64,000 nt of DNA from Chytridium lagenaria (Eukaryota; Chytridiomycota; Chytridiomycetes; Chytridiales; Chytridiaceae): NCBI GenBank assembly GCA_025449115.1, contig JAHLKC010000097.1:62001-126000 (forward strand), given 5' to 3'. The notes below the pieces were generated by a model, which did no database searches, was not told the origin of the DNA, and saw only the letters and a list, made by a program, of their open reading frames with translations. The translations under genes were made by a program, and so were the position numbers. Of the stretch, positions 55,452 to 64,000 are shown in pieces; position 1 is the stretch's first letter, and every line of letters begins with the position of its first letter.

Positions 55452-57021
55452 ATGCACACGCATAACCATTCATATCAGCAGCCTTACGTCAATCCTCAGC
55501 AGCAGCTCTTTCAACAACAGCAACAGAAACTGCCTTTAACCACCTCTACAACACCTCAAGACAATCATCCTCACACGCCGTCAACAACAATGTCGTCGTT
55601 CCCTTCCCAACATCAGCCACAGCAGTATCATCCTCCATATCATAATCAGCGTCCACCATCGCAATCTTACCAACATCATCATCATCCACATCCACAACAG
55701 CATCACCCTGCCTACACCTTACCACCACCTTCTCCATCCATCATGGATCCCTTTGCCAAACTTGCACCGACAACATCTTCCTTCTCCCTTTCCGACATTT
55801 TCCACAACCCAACAACCCCAGGCTCGTCAATGTACGGTCACCCATCCACTTCTCAACTTCTCCCAACATTTAACGGCCCTCACACCCTCCACACCCCACC
55901 TAACCCCGGACCATCCTCCTCATACTCTCCTCCCTTCATCTCCCAAACCATCCCCCTCCCAACGTTCCCACCCACCTCCCCTCCTTCCTCTCCGACATTC
56001 CCCACCCTTCCTCCCAATCCTCCCCATCCTTCCCTCCCCCAGTCCCCCCACACCCTCCCATCATCCACCGCTGCGCCTGGGTCCTCCATCCAGCGCCACC
56101 CGGTCCAACCCCCTCCCTAGCCGATGTCAACGCCGGCGCCAAAGTCAGCATCTGCAACGCGGTCCTCCTCTCCGCCGTTGACCTCTACGATCATATCGTT
56201 CAGTCACATGTGCGTCGCAAAGTCGTCGGAAGAGGTGGACCATCGGATTTGTATTGTAGGTGGTTGGGGTGTCGACATGGACCGAAAGCGTTTAGTAAAC
56301 GGAATCATATCATCTCGCATTGTAGAAGTCATGTTGAGATGTGGCGAATGGATGTAAGGAATGTGGGAGGGCGTTCAAGTGGTGAGCTAATTTTTACTTG
56401 TTTTTCGTTGTCCAAAGCATTTCTTTTGTTTTGCAACATCCTCTTATTATTCTATTCCAGGCCACACGACCTTAAAAAACACGGCGACAAGACTGGCCAC
56501 AAAACAGGTCAAAAACGCTCATCCCCCAACATCATCTCCCTCATGGATGTCAACGGGAATCTCCCAAGCAGTGGCAGCACTTCCTCCACAACCTCCCCAG
56601 ATCCACCCCAACACTCCCCACCCATCGATCGCCCACATAGCAGAACTGCGAGAACAGTTTCCGATCCTTACCCTGCTCCTATCGCAAGACGTCAGCATGA
56701 TACCATGTACACAGCGTTGCAGCAGGTAATTCTACCCCATCTCATCATCATTTTTCTCACATTGTTTGTATTTTATACTAGGCTATTCCGCAACCTTTCG
56801 AATCGAATGCATTTCCATCAACATCGACTCAGTATAACCCTCCTCCAACTTCACACACGCTCACATCTAGCTTTTTTTCGACCGCACCCACACATTCTTC
56901 ACAGACTTTCTTGCCTTACACATCCACTTTACAACTTTCAGCACCTGCCCAGACATCCGTGGCAGAACCGGTACATGCCGAATATCATTCTGTGCTGGGG
57001 ACGAGTGAAAAGAGAAGTTAA
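55452..57021 (+). CDS. pacC: PacC/Rim101-like C2H2 transcription factor
   Basis: PacC/Rim101 proteins activate ambient-pH response genes through three C2H2 fingers. The N-terminus is Gln/His/Pro-rich (QQQLFQQQQQK). After a 1-nt shift near 56060, finger 1 reads RCAW, an unusual insert of about 30 residues, SICNAVL and SAVDLYDHIVQSHV. Finger 2 is YCRWLGCRHGPKAFSKRNHI, then SHCRSHV. Finger 3 is CKECGRAFK (after another shift near 56352) spliced over intron 56382-56460 to PHDLKKHGDKTGH. The CRW, LYDHIV.SHV and DLKKH signatures are those of the PacC family. A third exon after intron 56726-56781 reads IPQPFESNAFPSTSTQYN to TAA at 57019. The processing-site region expected C-terminally is not identifiable. 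Gene and family are fairly sure; exact frames are not. Confidence 0.8.
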
Positions 57022-58848
57022 AAAAGATGTTTGTGGTTTTTCGATCGTGTAAATATATTTTCAAATATATATATCTAATCGTATCCTTTACAAATATTAC
57101 TATTTTCACTCGCTTCGTCTTCATAAATCACGCTGCTTTCAAGCCCATACACAACCTCTTTGACTATTCACACGGTATACTCCAGCTTTAATTCCAGATA
57201 GTAAATAAAGTAGGAAGACCTTCGTATGAAGTATGATCTTACATGAACTCGTTGACAGACAGAAATAAAGGTTTCGGCGTATTTTCCTCTACTCTTCATA
57301 TCATTTTTGGCTACATATTTTATATAACCATACATCCTTACCTTCAAAGTTGTTCAATAAGGTATATTGCCATTTCGGTATATTGCCCGCATTTGTCGTC
57401 CAATATGTACATTCGCTCCCTTCAGTGCATGTGGGTACTCTGATAATATACCGAGTGTGGGATCTTGTCTTCTGCGAAGGTTGTGAGGGCCTTATCCGTC
57501 AAACCACGTGGGCCTTAGAAGTGGAACGTCGCAGGAGACAGTTTTCATGGTTTGTATAGTACCCACCGTGCATTGTATATTTGCGAGTATTAGTTTCGCA
57601 ATGGGTCTCCGGGGGATCTATCTGAGAACGTCCGTGCGAAGATGCGTAAGGAGAAGGATTAGATTTTCGGTGCCCTTCATCTACTTCCCACTTTGCTGAG
57701 ATTGATCAGGAAAAGAAGTGAATACCTTTTTTGTGATGAATGAGCTTTGTTTTGGTGGCTGCTTTTTGTGCGGTTTTTGCGACTTTATTCTCGCCAGGCG
57801 ATATTCTTTTATCCATTATTTTTTTTGAGGATTTTGTTTATTATCTTCTGCTGTTTGTATGCTCACTTTTACCTATTGAAATATCTTGATTCAGGACACT
57901 AGGAATGTATCGTGCATCATGTCATTATCTTTTGGCCAAAACTGCTGATGTATGAACCTTCACTCTTCTTTCTTATTATATGGCAGACTATGATTTCTCC
58001 ATAATAATTAGTAGCTGTCGTCGCTGTAGATTAAATTGTTTTAAGAGAGTCGCCCCATAAACGGCGGTCAAGTTAACGAATTCAACGAGGATTTAGAGCT
58101 AACCAAAATCCGATGACGCCCGGTGTGTTTTTTTCAACGCCGTACAGGTTTTATAAAAATGTCAATGATATGACGTTTTGGCGCATTAATGAACAGCCTC
58201 ATTCCTCTTTTGGTAACCCTTTCATGAAAAAGGCTAGAAGTAATTATGTAAAAAATTCCCGATGCCATATGACGTAGAGCATCAGGGTTTTATTCTTGAA
58301 CGTGGCTCTTCTGTCGCCCTTTTTCCTTAGGGTTGAACGGCTAGGCGCAGCAGAGGGCCCTAATGTGTAGTGTCGTACAGGCATATTTGACAGCGTCTCC
58401 TTTTTTTGGTGGGCCGTCTTTGACGGTGGTCCTTTGCTGGCCTTCAACCCTTTCAACCAGCCAAACCACACAAGACGCCGGTGAAAAAAAAAGGGCGTAA
58501 GGTTCACAGAAAGCACTGTTTCAGACCCTTAAATGAAAAGGCGTCAAAAAACAAAAACAAAAAGAAAACCCCGAATAAGGATTTTAGGCGTACAAGTGAG
58601 CTTTTTATCGACAAAGTCTGTTAAGGATAACCAAGTTATTAGGCGCTGGTTGTGGACTTGAGGTAAAAAAATGACTTCTTTACTGTTCGATCCAAGAAAA
58701 CCCTTCTGCGGCAAACTTACCAACTATTTCCCGTATCTTGAGGGTTGTCGTTGTCATCGTCGTGTATAAAAACCCCATAACAGTTCCCCACATTTCATCC
58801 TCACTACAACTCACTCACCTTCTTCAACAACCACCTCTTCAATCAAAA
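57022..58848. other. Long intergenic region upstream of the Kazal gene
   Basis: No coding sequence is recognised. It includes a TATAAAAA at 58765-58772 on the plus strand, near the start of the Kazal gene. Confidence 0.45.
58765..58772 (+). promoter_or_regulatory. TATA box of the Kazal gene
   Basis: TATAAAAA lies about 80 bp upstream of ATG 58849. Confidence 0.6.
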
Positions 58849-59976
58849 ATGGTCTTCACCACCACCATCCTCATCGCCGCCCTCGCTGGCCTTGTCCGCT
58901 GCCTCCCCCGTCCCCTGATGCCTGCGAGAAGGCATGCAGTCGCGAATTCAACCCCATCTGCGGTTCCGACGGCGTCACCTACTCCAACCCCTGCATGTTC
59001 TCCATCGCTGTCTGCAAGACCCCTTCCCTCGCCCAGGCTTTCGCTGGCGACTGCAGCTCCTGCGAAAAGGCATGCACTCGCGAGTTCAACCCCATCTGCG
59101 GTTCCGATGGCATCACCTACTCCAACCCCTGCACGTTCTCTAACGCTGTTTGCAAGACCCCTAACCCTCGCCCAGGCTTTCACTGGTGAATGCAGCTCCA
59201 AATCCTGCGAGAAGGCATGCACTCGCGAGTTCAACCCCATCTGCGGTTCTGACGGTGTCACCTACTCCAACCCCTGCACGTTCTCTAACGCTGTTTTGCA
59301 AGACCCCTACCCTCGCCCAGGCTTTCACTGGTGAATGCAGCTCCAAATCCTGCGAGAAGGCATGCACCCGCGAGTTCAACCCCATCTGCGGTTCTGACGG
59401 TGTCACCTACTCCAACCCCTGCACGTTCTCTAACGCCGTCTGCAAGACCCCCTCCCTCGCCCAGGCTTTCACTGGCGAATGCAGCTCCAAATCCTGCGAG
59501 AAGGCATGCACCCGCGAGTTCAACCCCATCTGCGGTTCCGACGGCGTCACCTACTCCAACCCCTGCATGTTCTCCAACGCCGCCCTGCGCCAACAAGTCC
59601 TTGACTCAAGCTTTCACTGGAGAATGTCTGCTAAATCCGCTGATTGCGACAAGGCCTGCACCAAGATCTTTGCCCCCGTCTGCGGTTCCAACGGAAAGAC
59701 CTACCCCAACGAATGCGAGCTCTCCATCGCCACCTGCCATGACTCCTCCATCGTCGAGTCCTTTGTTGGTGAATGCCCACCCACGAGGACAAGTGCGATG
59801 CCATTACTTGCACCAAGATTTTTGACCCTGTCTGTGGAACCGACGGTGTGACTTACAGCAACGAGTGTGTCATGTCGGTTGCTGCTTGCAAGAACGGTGA
59901 CTTGAAAGCTGCTCACCAGGGTGAATGCTTGGCGACCACCACCGCGGCCCCTGTTGCTGCCGCTACTTCTGCTTAA
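58849..59976 (+). CDS. Secreted seven-domain Kazal-type serine protease inhibitor
   Basis: Kazal domains block serine proteases by inserting a reactive loop into the active site. A signal peptide ([18 protein letters not shown]) is followed by seven tandem units of about 48 aa. Domains 1-5 (from about 58923, 59059, 59197, 59344 and 59490) are nearly identical: [20 protein letters not shown], then [13 protein letters not shown]. Domains 6 (about 59641, [20 protein letters not shown]) and 7 (about 59790, [20 protein letters not shown]) are diverged. A Thr/Ala tail ends at TAA 59974. Domains fall in different frames because of single-base shifts near 58915, 59160, 59295, 59585 and 59785. No intron is evident. 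The conserved C-G-[ST]-[DN]-G-x-T-Y motif is the family hallmark. Protection of the fungus from host or competitor proteases is plausible. Confidence 0.88.
58920..59640 (+). repeat. Tandem Kazal coding repeat, about 145 bp unit, five near-identical copies
   Basis: The phrase CGCGAGTTCAACCCCATCTG (first copy CGCGAATTC...) recurs about every 138-147 bp through copies 1-5. Synonymous sites agree between copies, so they are young duplicates or homogenised by conversion; copies 6 and 7 are not part of this set. Confidence 0.85.
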
Positions 59977-60816
59977 GATTCTTGTCTCTTTCTTTTCTGT
60001 GTCGTTGTGTTGTTTTACGGAACCCCTCTATTGCGGCGCTTCCATTTGTGTTTTTTTGTCAAGTTCTTTAAAAAATATATAAGTTTTTATATTTATATCA
60101 TTCACACCTTTTATCAATCTCAATCTTCCAAGTAGTAGTCTCCTCTCCATGACACGATGCGAAAAGCTGGAAATAAACTAATCCCCTGCATAAGCAAAGA
60201 TATATTCTCTTCTCATCCACCGTCTTAAGTCATCTTGGCGGCAAGAACTTGCGACATCCTCAAGACGTAACGCTGCTAAAATAAACTATGGAGCTGACAG
60301 ACTTTTGAAAGTCGAACAACTATATACCAGAGTGTTTAGAAAAGTTAGAGTATACTTTGACGGCGTTGATCGCGCGGCCATAGCGAAAAAACAAGGAGGA
60401 ACACAGATGAGGTAGCGCCAAACGAGGAGAAATCCCTTTTTACAATGGACATGAGTATAAGATTAACACTGGTATGTTTTAGATCCAATTTTAATGTAAG
60501 TCTATCAACAATTACGCATAGTACAAATTCAACAAACTGGCACGATATCTGCCTTATAGAAAAAGAAAAATGAAAGAAAAAGTAAAGTGAAAGAATTATT
60601 TAAAAGTCTGAAAGAAACGAAGAGGTTTCTAAGGGATTACTTGGATCTGAGAAAAAAAGAGAAGGAATTGTAAACAAAACCAGACAAAAAAAAGTAAAGA
60701 GAAAGAGAGAACGATCCAAAAACAAGAGGAATTAGACTGGAGGGTATTTGGTAACAAAGAAAAAAAAAAAACGAAAAGGAATAGTAGGAAAAGATAAAAA
60801 GAGACAAACACAGATA
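59977..60816. other. Intergenic between convergent genes
   Basis: AT-rich 3' flanks with several poly-A runs (60540-60800). No gene is seen. Confidence 0.45.
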
Positions 60817-63800
60817 CTAAGGTAAGATAGTAGCCGTTGAATAAGACGTCAACGTGGTCGTCCTCGTCACAGAAGCTGACGGCACAAACATCGTCGTCAC
60901 AACCTCATTTGCCACCACGGAAACATTCCTCGCCCCGGTCGCATTCACAACCATAGGCGCAAAGGCCTCAGGCATCGCGTCAATAGCCCCAAACATAACA
61001 TTGTTCCCGGCCATGGCAAGGTACTTGTCCGCCTTCTTATTGAAAACATCCGGAAACGGATCAATGTTGAACGGTCCAAGCTTAATCTCAATATGCCTCA
61101 ACACCGCTAAAATGATCGGCAACAATTCGCTGCCAATGTCTTCGGGAATGTTGTTGAGAACGTTGATGAGCCATGGTGCAGACAGACCGTTACGATCGTT
61201 GAACCATTGAAGACGGTATCGTTTGGGATTGAAAATCAAATTGATGATGTTCCGAAGTCCGAGGTCGATTTTCACAATGATAGGGATAAGGTTCCCCATC
61301 GGGCGGTTACCACCTTCAAGGTTGTTCTTGGTGTTGAGCGCAATGTTGACGCTACCGACTTCCTTGGAGCTGTCATACACGCGTGCACCAATATTCCCAA
61401 GCTCAACGTGAAGGGGACCGGGGTTGGCGAAATAGAGGTTGATGCGGAGACCGAGGCCTTGGGTGAACGGGTTGAGGAGTTTAGGTTCGACGAGAAGAGG
61501 TTTGTAGAAGAAAAGTTCGGGAGCAACCACGGTGACTTTGTCAAAAGACCGGAAAACCTTAGAGTTGGGATCGTAAGGGCTGCCCGACGTAAAAGTAGCG
61601 TGACCGAGAAGAACGCCAAGAAGGTAAGGCTTCCACTGAATAAAGCGGGGCAAAATAACGGAAATGGCGTCCTCAGCCTCCTTGGCGTTGACAATAACGT
61701 CCAACTCAAACGAAAACACCTCATTAGGTGCAAAGTAGATGTTCTGGAAGAACACGTCCACAATGTAACTCTCAATTCTTCCTTGCGGCGCCCACATGAC
61801 TTTCGCCGTTCCACCCGCCCCCTTGAACGATCTAAACGGAATATCTTTCGGCAACTTGGTTCCAGTGATATAACACTTAACGCCCTTTTCCGTCAAGGTT
61901 GTTTGTATATCCGTCAACTCTAACGTCTGTCCAGGAGTGTTCACATAATCATTCACAGAACGAATGAGTCTGGCCAGATCGAAATCAATCAACGTCGTAT
62001 CCACAAACGTGAAAGCGGTCTCCTTCGTTGCGCCAAACCGAAGTTTCGAGAACTTGATCACAGACTTGGGTGCGTCAAACCTCCTAAACAGGACGTTTGA
62101 AGCGACATCCGCCGCCTTTTGCGCAGTCGCTTCATCACGTGGCCATTCAATGAACGCCTTTGCGAGGACCTTGCCGTTATCAAACGCCACATCCCGTGCC
62201 TCCAAAAGAGCCAAGGGTTTCCCATCCACAAGAACCTCGAGATACAGGTAAGGAATCTTGGTGAAGATGTTGGGAAGGGGACTCTTCAATGTACTCTCCA
62301 CATCAGCGACCATCGTCTTCTCGTCCTGAATAGCGAGTGCAATGTCGTTCAATTGCAGACTACCAAGAAGGTCGTTGAACAAAGAGTTTCCGGGGTTCGT
62401 GGCTCGGTAGATGAACAGCTCTCCCACTAGCAACGAGAATGCGTCAATAGAATCCGCAGCGTTGGGTCCCAGCGCAATCCCGTACGCCGCAAATAATCCT
62501 TCAACTCGTTTACCCTTCTGCATCTGATCAACAACGTCAGCAACCTCATTTTTGAGCCCCGGTGACTCTGTAAACCTCAACTCAATACCCAAATCACTCC
62601 TTAAGTCGTTCGCATTCTCAGGCTTAACATCCAAATTCAAGATCGTAAACTTCATAAACTCTTGACCCCGAAGGTTCAAGTTGAAGAAGAAGTACGGGAA
62701 AAAGGCCTTTAAATTAAACGGGACGCGACGGAGGAGCACAGAACAGGTCATCTTGACGACACCGGGAGAGCTAAAGTCGAGATTTGCACCTTGAATATCA
62801 ATTCGGTCGAGCATGGCTTTACCGTCGTTGATGTCAGTCACGCCATTGGGGAAGCCGAGTTGGTTGAGGATAAAGTTGACGGTTTCGAGGCTCAATACGG
62901 AGGATGTCGGGAGTCCAAGCCGAGCCTTTCGGAAGGCACGAATGTAGTCGGTACTGCTGTACCCGAGCTTCAATGACGACAAGGCGATTTTTTCGGTCGT
63001 CTTGCCCCAACCCTGAGTGTAAAGGTTTTCCGAGAATGACTTGACGGCGTTTTGGACGGTCGGTGACGAAGGGAAACGAAGGCTGATGTCCATCTCGGTA
63101 GATTGATTGCCGCGTGCAAGAGAGAATGGCTTGTTGAAGTTGACATCAAACACATCGGTATTTTCAAGACCCAGATTTGCACTGAGATACGGCAACTCCA
63201 CCGAGAACGGCATCCGATTTCTGTTTAAGAAAAGAAACAAAAAAGAATAGATTAAATTAATGGAATTCATGGGTCAGGGAAAACGAAAAAAAACGAGGCA
63301 GATTTAAACCTACCCAAACTTGACACTGAGATTCGCCCTCAAAGTCCTCGCCTCCGGCAAACCCACATCAACTCTCTCCATCCCAAACCCGAACTCCTTT
63401 AAGAGCGCCAAAACATCAATGCCTCGTCCAACCCCTCCCACAAGCGCCTCCACAAGTCTATCAAACCCGATCGGCACTTCTACTTTACTAAACGCACCAA
63501 CCCCTCTCCTTCCCCAATTCTCAATCCCCGAATTACAAGATCCCCAGGAAACCTTCCCCGTTGGAAAAACGCATCAGCTATAACCGCAATTTTATCCGCC
63601 AACGGCTCAGAATCCATCACCCCAATCCGTGCATCAACATTCAACTCAGACCGTCCCTTCCCCACAACATCCACCCCAGAAACTCCAACATCGAAAGCCA
63701 AGGTCTCATCAAACCCAATCCCAACCCCGAAAAACGGCACTTTGGCTGAAATCGAAAGCGGGAACTCAAGACCCCCCTTCAATCCTGCCCGAATAACACT

Positions 63801-64000
63801 CCCAGCATCAAAACCGACTTTACAATCCTCCACGGTCACACCCAAATCCTTTCCAAGCGTCAACTTCAAACTCCCATCCGGATTTGTGCTGATCACATTC
63901 CCGCCAAATCCGCTCAACAGACTCGTCAACCCATCATCCGCAAACTTGGCAATCGGTCCCACCACGGCATCAACGGGAATAGCGATACGGAGTTTCGAGA
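60817..64000 (-). CDS. Large LEA2/DUF3712-like beta-rich protein, 5' end beyond the window
   Basis: The minus strand is open from base 64000 (SKLRIAIPVDAVVGPIAKFA) to about 63490, where a one-base slip at GGGG moves the frame to VPIGFDRLVEALVGG and LPEARTLRANLSVKFG. A splice (donor at about 63310, acceptor near 63219) joins a long exon (FSVELPYLSANLGLENTDVF) running uninterrupted to TAA at 60817. Over 950 residues are visible. The chain is a series of beta-rich units with NPxG-like turns (NLYFANPGPLHVELGNIGA; KVPFFGVGIGFDETLAFDVG), as in LEA2/DUF3712 fungal proteins often membrane-tethered at the N-terminus. That tether would lie outside the window. Function is unknown; the yeast vacuolar LEA2 protein Tag1 is a possible analogue. 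The C-terminus is Thr/Ser-rich without an anchor. Confidence 0.75.

Noticed and set aside
58839..59596. Minus-strand Gly/Val/Glu-rich frames across the Kazal repeats
   Set aside because: Shadow of a repeated coding strand with strong codon bias, no signal or domain.
61207..61923. Plus-strand 238-codon frame
   Set aside because: Antisense of the intact LEA2-like exon and without domain.

Overview
The window looks like a gene-dense piece of a fungal nuclear genome, most probably from an early-diverging zoosporic fungus (chytrid-like). The evidence is short GT-AG introns (about 40-80 nt, some with a TGCTAAC-type branch point), poly-A/T-rich spacers, eukaryotic families (kinesin-14, PacC/Rim101-type zinc fingers, TLC-domain protein, acyl-protein thioesterase, CBS protein, F-box/ankyrin protein), and many signal-peptide and GPI-anchor-like proteins. 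The phylum is inferred from family content (F-box plus ankyrin, Kazal and LysM/CAP proteins), not proven. No rRNA, tRNA, CRISPR array or bacterial operon was seen.

Layout. 0-5.9 kb: a methyltransferase-like gene running off the left edge, a Ser/Thr/Pro-rich protein with two RFTV motifs, a decayed leucine-rich-repeat gene, a decayed ATP-type PEP carboxykinase copy, and an intact seven-exon acyl-protein thioesterase. 6.9-10.6 kb: a protein with repeated TTRD-I/V-x-G motifs and a secreted His/Asp/Glu-rich protein. 10.9-15.2 kb: a kinesin-14 with a disrupted N-terminal region and a 325-bp tandem triplication of its 3' end. 15.5-21.5 kb: a disordered protein, a small membrane protein, a TLC-domain membrane protein and a four-CBS protein. 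22-24.5 kb: an intact secreted endonuclease/exonuclease/phosphatase (EEP) enzyme with a Thr/Pro stalk and Cys-rich tail. 25.5-29.1 kb: LRR and F-box/ankyrin proteins. 29.5-53.5 kb: a secretome-rich block with three class-3 lipases, three LysM+CAP(SCP/PR-1) proteins, six small wall/GPI-type or Ser/Thr-rich proteins, a Pro/Val-rich minisatellite-encoded protein and a Cys-rich protein. 55.4-57 kb: PacC-like transcription factor. 58.8-60 kb: a seven-domain Kazal inhibitor. 60.8-64 kb: a large LEA2/DUF3712-like protein running off the right edge.

The theme from 22 to 60 kb is secretion to the cell surface: chitin/peptidoglycan-type binding (LysM), CAP domains, lipases, a nuclease, protease inhibitors and GPI-like wall proteins. 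PacC would be a plausible ambient-pH regulator of such a set, but that link is only inferred.

A technical point dominates interpretation. At least a dozen genes with clear domains are broken by single-base shifts, many at homopolymers (runs of C or G), while splice sites and protein motifs on both sides are intact. This pattern suggests residual long-read indel errors as much as true pseudogenes. True decay is better supported for the PEPCK copy, the LRR fragment, the extra kinesin 3' copies and possibly the kinesin N-terminal region. For frameshifted genes the span is given and the break is described.
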